From Leptolyngbya sp. SIO4C1 (GTDB lineage: Bacteria; Cyanobacteriota; Cyanobacteriia; Phormidesmidales; Phormidesmidaceae): a stretch of 13,002 nt of DNA. The stretch's first letter is position 1, and the number at the start of each line of letters is the position of its first letter. Under the pieces are notes generated by a model, which saw nothing but the letters and a program-made list of their open reading frames with translations, was not told the origin of the DNA and did not search any database. Shown piece after piece: positions 6,452 to 13,002 of the stretch. The stretch is taken from positions 1-13,002 of the forward strand of contig JAAHIA010000102.1 of the NCBI GenBank assembly GCA_010671975.1, in the 5' to 3' direction. The position numbers were made by a program, and so were the translations under genes.

Positions 6452-8464
6452 ATGCTGCAACTCCAGCCAGAAACCCTCAGTAATCTCGCCGACCTCGAGT
6501 CGCGCGAATGGCTAGTGACCAACGGCATTGGCGGCTACGCCTGCGGCTCTGTCTCGGGGCTGCTAACGCGCCACTATCACGGGCTGTTGATTGCCGCGCT
6601 GCAGCCGCCGCTGGCGCGAACGCTGCTGCTGACTAAGCTAGATGAGCAGGTAGAGACCGCCAGCCAAACCTATGCGCTACAGACCGATCGCTGGGCCAAC
6701 GGCGCACTGACCTCGCTGGGCTATCGGCTCATTGAGCAGTTTCGCCTAGAGGGCACTGTGCCGGTTTGGACCTATGCCTGCGGCGACGCGCGCTTAGAAA
6801 AACGCATTTGGATGGCGCCGGGCGCAAACACCACCTATGTGCAATATCGCCTCGTCTCCGCCAGCCAGCCGGTCACGCTGACGCTCAAAGCGCTCGTCAA
6901 CTACCGCGACCATCACAGCCACACCCAGGCGCAAGACTGGCAGATGCAGATCGAGGCTGGGTCAGACGGCCTCAAAGTTCAAGCCTTCGACGGGGCGACG
7001 CCCTTCTACCTGCAGCTGCCTGGGGCCGCCGTAGCGCTCGCCCACAGCTGGTATCGCGGCTATCACCTAGCGGTAGAAGCGTATCGCGGCCTCTATCCCT
7101 ACGACGATCATCTGCATGCTGCCACGTTCACCGCCAGGCTAGTACCCGGGCAGCCCCTGATGCTGGTCGCCAGCACCTCACCTCGCCCAGACCTAGACGC
7201 CGCGCTCAGCCACCGACAGCAGTATGAGCAGGCCCTAGTCGAGCGCTGGTCGGCCAGCCTATCGCAGCCATCGCCAGCCTGGCTCAATCAGCTGGTGCTG
7301 GCCGCCGATCAGTTCATTGTGGATCGCAGCGTTGCCGGCCAGCCGGGCAAGACCGTCATTGCCGGCTACCCCTGGTTTACTGACTGGGGCCGAGATACGA
7401 TGATTGCGCTGCCGGGGCTGGCGATCGCAGCCAGTCGACCTGAAATTGCCCGACCCATCTTGCGCACGTTTGCCCAGTATCTCGATCGCGGCATGCTGCC
7501 CAACGTCTTTCCCGAAGCCAGCGAAACGCCCGCCTACAATACGGTCGATGCAACGCTGTGGTACTTCGAGGCAGTGCGTGCCTACTACCAGGCCACGCAG
7601 GACCGAGCGCTGCTCGCCGACCTCTTCCCCGCTTTAGTTGATATCATCGACTGGCACCGGCGCGGCACCCGCTACCAGATTCACCTCGATAGCGACGGCC
7701 TGATCTATGCCGGTGAGCCAGGCGTGCAGCTGACCTGGATGGATGCCAAAGTTGACGACTGGGTCGTGACGCCGCGCATCGGCAAGCCGATTGAAATCAG
7801 CGCCCTCTGGTATCGAGCGCTCACCAGCCTGACCCTGTTCGCCCAAATTTTAGAGCGGCCAGCCGACCCCTATCAGCAGCTCGCAGCTCAAACCCGACAA
7901 GGCTTTCAGCGCTTTTGGCAGCCCCAGCGCGGCTATTGCTACGATCTGCTCGATGGCCCCACCGGCCCCGATGACGCCCTCCGGCCCAACCAGATTTTTG
8001 CCGTTTCACTGACGCCTGACCTGCTGCCCGCCGCCCAGCAAAAGGCCATCGTCGATACGGTTGCCCAGCAGCTGCTCACCCCCTACGGCCTGCGATCGCT
8101 GGCACCCGACCACCCCAACTACCACAGCCGCTACGGCGGCGATCGCCAGCAGCGAGACGGCGCCTACCACCAAGGCACCGTCTGGAGCTGGCTGATCGGC
8201 CCGTTCGTCCAGGCCCACCTCAGCGCCTATCGCAGCCCAGCTGCCGCCCGTCAGCTGCTACAGCCCCTAGCAGATCATCTACGCAGCGGCTGCATTGGCA
8301 CCCTGAGCGAAATCTTCGACGGCGACCCGCCCCATCTGCCGCGCGGTGCTTTTGCGCAAGCCTGGAGCGTAGCCGAGGTGCTGCGTGTCTATCGGATGAG
8401 TGTGTCTTGCTCTGCTTTGGGAGAGAGAGGTGGGGGAGATGGGGAGGACTTTTCTCCTATCTGA
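6452..8464 (+). CDS. Glycogen debranching enzyme, archaeal type (GDE_N/GDE_C)
   Basis: The 670-residue enzyme should hydrolyse alpha-1,6 branch glucosyl units during glycogen breakdown in the cytosol (amylo-alpha-1,6-glucosidase type, GH133 in CAZy as I recall). The N-terminal domain (about 1-270) opens with the typical REWLVTNGIGGYACG and TRHYHGLL. The C-terminal (alpha/alpha)6 domain follows from about 300 with PWFTDWGRDTM (Asp311, Asp315), TWMDAK (Asp431), KPIEISALWYRAL and GTLSEIFDGDPPH (Glu620). By analogy with eukaryotic debranching enzyme, Asp431 and Glu620 are the likely acid/base pair; this is inferred. ATG 6452 is chosen because the family normally begins just before REWLVTNG; no Shine-Dalgarno supports it. 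The last 20 or so residues after VAEVLRVYRM (SVSCSALGERGGGDGED) look unlike the family and are encoded by a purine-rich repeat. The GH63 gene starts 28 bases downstream. Confidence 0.94.
   Translation: MLQLQPETLSNLADLESREWLVTNGIGGYACGSVSGLLTRHYHGLLIAALQPPLARTLLLTKLDEQVETASQTYALQTDRWANGALTSLGYRLIEQFRLEGTVPVWTYACGDARLEKRIWMAPGANTTYVQYRLVSASQPVTLTLKALVNYRDHHSHTQAQDWQMQIEAGSDGLKVQAFDGATPFYLQLPGAAVALAHSWYRGYHLAVEAYRGLYPYDDHLHAATFTARLVPGQPLMLVASTSPRPDLDAALSHRQQYEQALVERWSASLSQPSPAWLNQLVLAADQFIVDRSVAGQPGKTVIAGYPWFTDWGRDTMIALPGLAIAASRPEIARPILRTFAQYLDRGMLPNVFPEASETPAYNTVDATLWYFEAVRAYYQATQDRALLADLFPALVDIIDWHRRGTRYQIHLDSDGLIYAGEPGVQLTWMDAKVDDWVVTPRIGKPIEISALWYRALTSLTLFAQILERPADPYQQLAAQTRQGFQRFWQPQRGYCYDLLDGPTGPDDALRPNQIFAVSLTPDLLPAAQQKAIVDTVAQQLLTPYGLRSLAPDHPNYHSRYGGDRQQRDGAYHQGTVWSWLIGPFVQAHLSAYRSPAAARQLLQPLADHLRSGCIGTLSEIFDGDPPHLPRGAFAQAWSVAEVLRVYRMSVSCSALGERGGGDGEDFSPI
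8418..8448 (+). repeat. G/A-rich degenerate short repeat at 3' end of debranching gene
   Basis: The stretch is almost pure G and A with a few T, repeating GGGAGA/GGGGAG-like units. It encodes the Gly/Glu-rich tail GERGGGDGE. Similar TGGGGAG-type short tandem repeats are widespread in filamentous cyanobacterial genomes, so this may be a dispersed repeat that extended or replaced the original C-terminus. Confidence 0.5.
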
Positions 8465-8492
8465 GACAGAGGTACCTAAAATCTAGAATTCT

Positions 8493-11171
8493 ATGCTTTC
8501 TGAACACCAACGACTTAACGCAGCCCATACCCAAAATATGCCTTGGAAAAAATGGGGACCCTACCTGAGCGAGCGGCAGTGGGGCACCGTGCGAGAAGAC
8601 TACAGCGCTAGCGGTGCCGCCTGGGACTATTTCTCTCACGCTCAGTCTCACGCGCGCGCCTACCGCTGGGGAGAAGACGGCCTGCTGGGCATCAGCGACG
8701 AAAAGCAGCGGCTCTGCTTTGGGCTAGCCCTGTGGAATGAGCAAGACCCGGTGCTCAAAGAGCGGCTGTTTGGGCTGACCGGCAATCAGGGCAACCACGG
8801 CGAAGATGTGAAAGAATATTACTTCTATCTCGATAGCACGCCGACCCATTCCTATCTGAAGGGACTCTATAAATATCCGCAGGCTGCCTATCCCTACGCG
8901 CGTCTGGTTGAAGAAAATCAGCGCCGCAGCCGCAGCGAACCCGAATTTGAGCTGTTGGATACCGGCATTTTTGATCAGAATCGCTACTTCGATGTGTTTG
9001 TCGAATATGCCAAAGCGACCCCAGAAGACATTTTGATTCAGATTACCGTGATCAATCGCGGCCCTGAACCAAAACCGCTGCATGTTTTGCCGCAGCTGTG
9101 GTTTCGCAACACCTGGTCTTGGGCAGCTGAGGCTGAGAAGCCGCAGCTAAAGGCAGTTGATCAGCCGGGCAACTTTAGCGCCGCTGTCGCTAACCACCCG
9201 GATCTGGGAACGTACTGGCTCTACTGCGATCGCATTGCTAAGGCATCGCTGCTGTTTACCGAAAACGAGACCAACTTTCAGCAGCTGTTTGACGCCGAGA
9301 ACAGCTCTCCCTATGTCAAAGACGGCATTCATGCTCGCGTCATTCACCAGCAGAAAGCGGCCGTCAATCCAGCGCAGACAGGCACCAAAATGGCCGCTCA
9401 CTATCAGCTAACGGCGCAGCCAGGTGACGCCTACCGACTGCGGCTGCGGCTGTCTCGTCAGCCGCTAGCCCAGCCGTTTGATGAAGCCTTCGCAACCGGT
9501 GTGCAAACCCGCCGTCGAGAGGCCGATGACTTCTACCAGCAGCTCTCTCCCTGGCCGCTCACCGATCAGCTGCGCCGCGTACAGCGCCAGGCCTTTGCCG
9601 GGCTGCTCTGGACTAAACAGTACTATCGCTTTGAGGTCTCTCGCTGGCTGAGCGGCGATCCCACCATGCCCGCGCCGCCTGTCGAGCACCAGCGGGGGCG
9701 CAACCGCCAGTGGCAGCATCTCGACAGCGACGATGTGATTTCCATGCCCGACAAGTGGGAATATCCCTGGTTTGCCGCCTGGGATTTGGCCTTTCACTGC
9801 ATTCCGCTGGCGCTGGTTGATGCCGAGTTTGCTAAGCAGCAGCTCGATCTCATGACTCGCGAGTGGTATATGCACCCCAACGGTCAGATTCCTGCCTATG
9901 AGTGGGCCTTTGGTGATGTCAACCCGCCGGTGCACGCCTGGGCTACCTGGCGCGTCTACAAGATTGAGCAAAGGCTCACCGGGCAAGCCGACCGACAGTT
10001 TTTAGAGCGAGTCTTCCAGAAGCTGCTGCTGAATTTTACCTGGTGGGTCAATCGCAAAGACGTCGAAGGCAACAACATCTTTGAAGGTGGTTTCTTGGGC
10101 TTAGACAATATCGGCGTGTTTGATCGCAGCGCGCCGCTGCCCACCGGCGGCCATATCGAGCAGTCAGACGGCACCAGCTGGATGGCGATGTACTGCTTGA
10201 ATATGCTAACCATTGCGCTTGAGCTGGCTCAAGAGAATTCCGTCTATGAAGACATGGCCACCAAATTCTTCGAGCATTTTATCTACATTGCTGAGGCGAT
10301 GAACCACATTGGCAGCGACCAGACCCAGCTATGGGACGAGGCCGACGGCTTTTTCTATGACGTGCTGCATCTGCCTAATCGCGAACAAACGCGGCTCAAG
10401 GTGCGCTCAATGGTAGGGCTAACGCCGCTGTTTGCCGTCGAGACATTAGAGCCAGAGCTGCTGGAGAAACTGCCTGCGTTTAGAGAGCGGCTTGAGTGGT
10501 TCGAAGCCAACCGTCCGCAGCTGAGCCGCAACGTTGCCTCGTTTAGCACGGCCGGTGCAGGTAAACGCCGACTGCTGGCGCTGGTACCGCCCGATAAGCT
10601 CACCCGCATTCTAGAGAAAATGCTAGATGAGTCAGAATTTTTAAGCCCCTACGGCATTCGCGCCCTCTCTCGCTATCACCTTGCCCATCCCTATCAGTTT
10701 ACGCTGAACGATCGCGGCTACCAGGTTAGCTATGAGCCAGCAGAATCCAGCAGCGGCCTGTTCGGCGGCAACTCTAACTGGCGCGGCCCAGTTTGGTTTC
10801 CAGTCAACTATCTGCTGATTGAGTCGCTGCAGAAGTTTGACCACTATCTGGGCTCAGATTACAAAGTAGACTATCCCACTGGCTCAGGTCAAGCTAAAAC
10901 GCTCTGGGAGGTGGCGCTAGATCTAGAAGCGCGACTGATTCGTCTGTTCACGCCAGAGGCGACCGGCAAGCTCCCCATTTATGGCGACGCCGAGCCGTTT
11001 CAGTCCGACCCGCACTGGCAAGACTGCTATCTATTTTACGAATATTTTCACGGCGATAGCGGCGCGGGCCTAGGCGCTAGCCATCAGACCGGGTGGACAG
11101 GGCTAGTGGCAAAGCTAATTGCGCAGTATAGCCAGTATGGCGATCGCACGCAGTCGTCTGCTGCAAGCTAA
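8493..11171 (+). CDS. GH63-family glucosidase-like protein, 892 aa (yeast YMR196W-like)
   Basis: Large cytosolic glycoside hydrolase of the GH63 type (relatives of processing alpha-glucosidase I). The N-terminal signature WGPYLSERQWGTVREDYS followed by AWDYF and YRWGEDGL is what I recall for the bacterial/fungal branch that includes yeast YMR196W, whose substrate is not firmly established. The N-terminal beta-domain runs to about residue 300. The (alpha/alpha)6 catalytic domain begins near 350 and contains YPWFAAWDLAFHC (Asp431) and, near the end, YEYFHGDSGAGLGASHQTGWTG (Glu850). By analogy with GH63 enzymes these are candidate general acid and base, but the assignment is inferred. ATG 8493 lacks a convincing Shine-Dalgarno; Met16 (8538), just before WKKWGPY, is a possible alternative. 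Twenty-eight bases follow the debranching stop, so one mRNA is likely. Its stop overlaps that of the convergent downstream gene. A role on glucosides or glycogen-derived oligosaccharides is inferred. Confidence 0.88.
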   Translation: MLSEHQRLNAAHTQNMPWKKWGPYLSERQWGTVREDYSASGAAWDYFSHAQSHARAYRWGEDGLLGISDEKQRLCFGLALWNEQDPVLKERLFGLTGNQGNHGEDVKEYYFYLDSTPTHSYLKGLYKYPQAAYPYARLVEENQRRSRSEPEFELLDTGIFDQNRYFDVFVEYAKATPEDILIQITVINRGPEPKPLHVLPQLWFRNTWSWAAEAEKPQLKAVDQPGNFSAAVANHPDLGTYWLYCDRIAKASLLFTENETNFQQLFDAENSSPYVKDGIHARVIHQQKAAVNPAQTGTKMAAHYQLTAQPGDAYRLRLRLSRQPLAQPFDEAFATGVQTRRREADDFYQQLSPWPLTDQLRRVQRQAFAGLLWTKQYYRFEVSRWLSGDPTMPAPPVEHQRGRNRQWQHLDSDDVISMPDKWEYPWFAAWDLAFHCIPLALVDAEFAKQQLDLMTREWYMHPNGQIPAYEWAFGDVNPPVHAWATWRVYKIEQRLTGQADRQFLERVFQKLLLNFTWWVNRKDVEGNNIFEGGFLGLDNIGVFDRSAPLPTGGHIEQSDGTSWMAMYCLNMLTIALELAQENSVYEDMATKFFEHFIYIAEAMNHIGSDQTQLWDEADGFFYDVLHLPNREQTRLKVRSMVGLTPLFAVETLEPELLEKLPAFRERLEWFEANRPQLSRNVASFSTAGAGKRRLLALVPPDKLTRILEKMLDESEFLSPYGIRALSRYHLAHPYQFTLNDRGYQVSYEPAESSSGLFGGNSNWRGPVWFPVNYLLIESLQKFDHYLGSDYKVDYPTGSGQAKTLWEVALDLEARLIRLFTPEATGKLPIYGDAEPFQSDPHWQDCYLFYEYFHGDSGAGLGASHQTGWTGLVAKLIAQYSQYGDRTQSSAAS

Positions 11172-11944
11172 ACTGCAAACTCGGTTTTGAATTCGTTGAT
11201 CAGGTCTTGCTGTGACTCATCGAGCAAATCCCAGCTCCAGTCTTTGAGGATCTGAGAGATGTCTTTGTAGTAGGCTTCGGCAATCGCGCCGGTAATCGCC
11301 GTTAGCGTGTCGGCATCGCCGCCTAGCGAGACCGCGTTGCGAATCGCATCTTCAAAATCTGTAGACCCTAGAAACGCGGTAATAGCAGCCGGGACCGTAT
11401 CCTGAATGAGCTCGCTGTAGCGATAGACGGGCTGCAGATCTGCAAAGGGCGTCTTCAGATCGTAGCCGAAGATGTTGCTGACAAATTCAGAGATTGCCTC
11501 TTTAGAGGCTCCCGTTCTGGCTAAAAAGACAGCGGCGGCTGTTGCCTGTGCGCCCTTGATTCCCTCAGGATGATTATGAGTAACTTCGGCTGAGCACTTG
11601 GCTTCTTCTAAAACATCTTTGAGCGTATCAAAAGCGTAGGCCACAGGAATCACGCGAATAGCGCTGATGTTGCTGCAGCTGTAGTAAGGGCGTGAGACTT
11701 TGGCTTTTGCCCATTCTTGAAAGCTCATACCGTAGCTGCCCTTCACGCCCGGATACCAGCGGCTCCAGCGCTTGTAGGCTTCGGCATAGCCGCCCCCGTA
11801 GAGGAGACAATCGGCTGTTGCCAGCGTTAGCACAGTGTCATCAGTCCAAATACTCTCTGGCGTGATTAGCTCGAAATCTTTGGTCTTCAGTCGCTCGGAC
11901 TCATAGGCTGAGCCGATTGCATCTCCAATAATGGCACCTAGCAT
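11168..11944 (-). CDS. ADP-ribosylglycohydrolase family protein
   Basis: The 258-residue enzyme of the DraG/ARH fold removes ADP-ribose from proteins or related ADP-ribosyl substrates, using two divalent metal ions. Both metal motifs are intact: GDAIGS at 7-12 with WTDDT (Thr34, Asp35, Asp36) and GGDADT at 208-213 (Asp210, Asp212). The central blocks SNISAIRVIPVAYA (91-104) and THNHPEGIKGAQATA (122-136) are family hallmarks. No signal peptide or membrane helix is evident. The TAG stop occupies 11168-11170 and overlaps the TAA of the convergent GH63 gene, leaving no space for a terminator. The region before the ATG on this strand has only a weak AGAG and no clear Shine-Dalgarno. No ADP-ribosyltransferase or dinitrogenase reductase gene lies nearby, so the target is unknown. 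DNA- or protein-repair-type or regulatory roles are equally possible. Confidence 0.9.
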   Translation of the reverse strand: MLGAIIGDAIGSAYESERLKTKDFELITPESIWTDDTVLTLATADCLLYGGGYAEAYKRWSRWYPGVKGSYGMSFQEWAKAKVSRPYYSCSNISAIRVIPVAYAFDTLKDVLEEAKCSAEVTHNHPEGIKGAQATAAAVFLARTGASKEAISEFVSNIFGYDLKTPFADLQPVYRYSELIQDTVPAAITAFLGSTDFEDAIRNAVSLGGDADTLTAITGAIAEAYYKDISQILKDWSWDLLDESQQDLINEFKTEFAV

Positions 11945-12048
11945 GAAGGGTTATCTCTACTTATGAGCTGAGTGGGATGTAACCTCGGGAATAAGCTGAC
12001 GGATTTGCGAGACTGGAGCCTAATCAGAGGCCGAGCACCGCTGCTGCA

Positions 12049-12142
12049 CTGTCTTCAGCGTACTGTCTTCAGCGTACTGCCTTCAGCGTACTGTTCTAGC
12101 ACACTATTCTAGCGTACTTTTCTGGCGCGCTGCTTCAGCCTG
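12049..12142. repeat. Degenerate 13-14 bp tandem repeat, seven units
   Basis: Seven consecutive units begin with CT and carry a TTC(A/T)(A/G)GC-type core. Units 1 and 2 (12049-12062, 12063-12076) are identical, CTGTCTTCAGCGTA. Unit 3 (12077-12090) differs by one base. Units 4 to 7 (12091-12103, 12104-12116, 12117-12129, 12130-12142) are 13 bases and progressively diverged. A possible eighth decayed unit lies at 12168-12180. The gradient from identical to diverged copies suggests repeated slippage or duplication from one end. Confidence 0.85.
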
Positions 12143-12327
12143 CCACCTGGCATAGAATGGCAGCACACCGTTTTAGCACACTGCTATGAGTCCAGAAGAC
12201 GACTGAAGATTAATTGACAGGATTTAATCGGTCAGGTTTGAAATTATAGCAGAGCTTGCTTCTCATTGCGTAGCCAATTGTCTAGCTTGAGCCAATCGGC
12301 TGAGGCGGCGGCGGGGCGACGGTTAGT

Positions 12328-12342
12328 CAGATTCTGTTGACA
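12328..12342 (+). repeat. 15-bp direct repeat, left copy
   Basis: CAGATTCTGTTGACA recurs exactly at 12736-12750. The two copies bracket the small minus-strand gene (12376-12669). The sequence contains the near-palindrome CAGA-T-TCTG and ends in a TTGACA hexamer. Confidence 0.8.
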
Positions 12343-12375
12343 TCTCTCATGCGCTGACTGACTCAGTCGCTGGGG

Positions 12376-12669
12376 CTAGTCGCTGAGAAACACTTCTGCA
12401 ACCTCATGCCAGTCAACCGCTGCCAGCGCTGCTTTCAGCAGCTCTGCGTAGAGTCCGCTTTGGTCAGCCAGCGGGTTGTTCGTCTCAATCCAGGTCTGCA
12501 GCAGCTCGGCGAGGTGACTTTCGGCAGCGCGATCGCTGCGGCGCGCCATCAGCTCAGCCTGATCGCACAGGTCGTTGCGGTAGCGATAGGTGTCTGGGTT
12601 TTTGTCAATGCAGTCGGCCACTACCCAGGTCTCGTGATTTTGCCAGCCTTGATGCATTTGAACAGCCAT
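12376..12669 (-). CDS. Small protein with W-x-N-x-E-T-W motif, phage/mobile-type family
   Basis: The product has 97 residues, no signal peptide and no membrane helix. Its N-terminal GWQNHETWVVADCIDKNPDTY and C-terminal LYAELLKAALAAVDWHEVAEVFL match, from memory, a family of small proteins widespread in phages, plasmids and cyanobacterial accessory regions (I believe filed as DUF7249). Such proteins share an N-x-E-T-W start, an Asn/Asp before a Tyr, and a W-x-E-(I/V)-A-E end. No biochemical role is known to me. The start could be Met1 or Met5 (MHQGWQN); neither has a good Shine-Dalgarno. The gene is isolated: gene-poor DNA lies on its left, a 94-base gap on its right, and a 15-bp direct repeat flanks it on both sides. 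Confidence 0.75.
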   Translation of the reverse strand: MAVQMHQGWQNHETWVVADCIDKNPDTYRYRNDLCDQAELMARRSDRAAESHLAELLQTWIETNNPLADQSGLYAELLKAALAAVDWHEVAEVFLSD

Positions 12670-12735
12670 AGGGGTTGCAGAAGAGAGGACTGAGATAGCG
12701 AGTCGAGCTTTCGCTCAATTTTAAGGGAGACTGAC

Positions 12736-12750
12736 CAGATTCTGTTGACA
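12736..12750 (+). repeat. 15-bp direct repeat, right copy
   Basis: This is an exact copy of the 15 bases at 12328-12342, directly abutting a HIP1 site (12751-12758) and ending 13 bases before the stop of the cyclic-nucleotide-binding gene. On the minus strand it lies in the 94-base gap upstream of the small gene, where any promoter for that gene would be. Confidence 0.8.
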
Positions 12751-12763
12751 GCGATCGCCCAGG

Positions 12764-13002
12764 CTAGCTTTGCGGCGATTGAGGCACTGGCTGAGACACG
12801 GGCTGAGATACTTTGGGCGTGCTGCGAAACTGATCGGTGGCGCGCAGCTGCTGGCTCAAAAAGCGGCACATTTCTAAAATGATGTGCGGCCGCTGCGCCA
12901 CCAAGCTGAGAAAACGGCTCTTGTCTAGCCGCAAGAGCGTACAGTCGGTGAGCGCAACGGCACCGTTCCAGCGCGGCGCATCGTCAAACAGGGCAATTTC
13001 TC
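12764..13002 (-). CDS. Cyclic-nucleotide-binding-domain protein, C-terminal fragment
   Basis: The frame is open from the right edge to TAG at 12764-12766 and encodes the last 78 residues. It begins EIALFDDAPRWNGAVALTD, which is the end of a Crp-type phosphate-binding cassette. There the usual GE-(L/I)-A-hydrophobic-x-x-x-x-R pattern is followed by A(V/A)-A-x-x-(D/E)C. CTLLRLDKSRFLSLV and the C-helix HIILEMCRFLSQQL follow. The tail (PKVSQPVSQPVPQSPQS) is Pro/Ser/Gln-rich and no helix-turn-helix follows, so it is not an ordinary Crp transcription factor. In cyanobacteria such a cassette often ends longer proteins (for example HEAT-repeat or transporter fusions), but the rest lies outside the window. 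Whether it binds cAMP, cGMP or nothing cannot be told. Confidence 0.82.
   Translation of the reverse strand, partial: EIALFDDAPRWNGAVALTDCTLLRLDKSRFLSLVAQRPHIILEMCRFLSQQLRATDQFRSTPKVSQPVSQPVPQSPQS

Larger units (their letters stand above)
11945..12375. other. Gene-poor stretch between two minus-strand genes
   Basis: No convincing gene lies in these 431 bases. They hold a degenerate tandem repeat (described separately), a short inverted repeat CTGCCA (12140-12145)/TGGCAG (12158-12163), a second one GATTAA (12208-12213)/TTAATC (12224-12229) enclosing a TTGACA hexamer at 12214-12219, and one copy of a 15-bp direct repeat (12328-12342). The TTGACA lies on the plus strand, where no downstream gene is seen. 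The promoter of the ADP-ribosylglycohydrolase gene should lie near the left end, but no clear one is visible. Confidence 0.45.

Noticed and set aside
9465..9986. Long minus-strand frame of 173 residues inside the GH63 gene
   Set aside because: It lies wholly opposite strongly conserved GH63 coding sequence; GC-rich DNA often leaves such an antisense frame open. No family motif was seen.
12049..12142. CRISPR array
   Set aside because: The units are 13-14 bases and directly adjacent with no spacers, and no cas gene is present.
12049..12142. Plasmid-type iterons marking an origin
   Set aside because: Repeat length is short, copies are degenerate, and no replication-initiator gene or DnaA-box cluster is visible.
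12214..12248. TTGACA followed by an AT-rich stretch as a plus-strand promoter
   Set aside because: No hexamer close to TATAAT occurs at 16-18 bases, and no plus-strand gene lies downstream.
12701..12726. Small GAGC-TTTC-GCTC hairpin followed by AATTTT as a terminator
   Set aside because: The stem is only four base pairs and the following tract is interrupted; no plus-strand gene ends before it.
12621..12869. Minus-strand frame of 82 residues at the right end
   Set aside because: It overlaps both the small W-x-N-x-E-T-W gene and the end of the cyclic-nucleotide-binding gene in another frame, and both of those have recognisable motifs.

Overview
The window is cyanobacterial. At least twelve copies of the HIP1 palindrome GCGATCGC lie in 13 kb (starts at 23, 2080, 3290, 3920, 3943, 7421, 8092, 8139, 9226, 11140, 12529 and 12751). 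This density is a known hallmark of many cyanobacterial chromosomes. The DNA is fairly GC-rich, and the gene content (vanadium haloperoxidase, archaeal-type glycogen debranching enzyme, GH63 hydrolase) fits a cyanobacterium. The genus cannot be named from what is visible. No tRNA, rRNA, CRISPR array, transposase or phage structural gene was seen.

Layout. (1) 1-1201, +: the body of a cytosine-deaminase-like amidohydrolase, with its N-terminus outside the window. It converges on a small acidic hypothetical gene (1224-1556, -). (2) 1783-3870, +: a membrane sensor histidine kinase with no response regulator nearby. After a 144-base gap holding a striking HIP1-built inverted repeat come a vanadium-dependent haloperoxidase (4015-5892) and, through an ATGA stop/start overlap, a 90-residue basic protein with one C-terminal membrane helix (5889-6161). 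A good intrinsic terminator (6224-6261) closes this unit. (3) 6452-11171, +: a glycogen debranching enzyme followed 28 bases later by a large GH63 protein, a probable two-gene glucan/glucoside unit. (4) 11168-11944, -: an ADP-ribosylglycohydrolase whose stop codon overlaps that of the GH63 gene. (5) 11945-13002: a gene-poor stretch with a degenerate 13-14 bp tandem repeat, a small gene of a family I associate with phages and mobile elements (12376-12669, -) flanked by a 15-bp direct repeat, and the C-terminal end of a cyclic-nucleotide-binding-domain protein running off the right edge (-).

How the genes may work together. The strongest coupling is haloperoxidase plus tail-anchored small protein, which share a stop/start overlap and a terminator. 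The inference is that the small protein places or partners the peroxidase at a membrane. The kinase upstream, on the same strand, could sense an extracytoplasmic signal for this unit, but that rests on position alone. The debranching enzyme and GH63 protein plausibly act on glycogen-derived or glucoside substrates. The other genes look functionally independent of each other.
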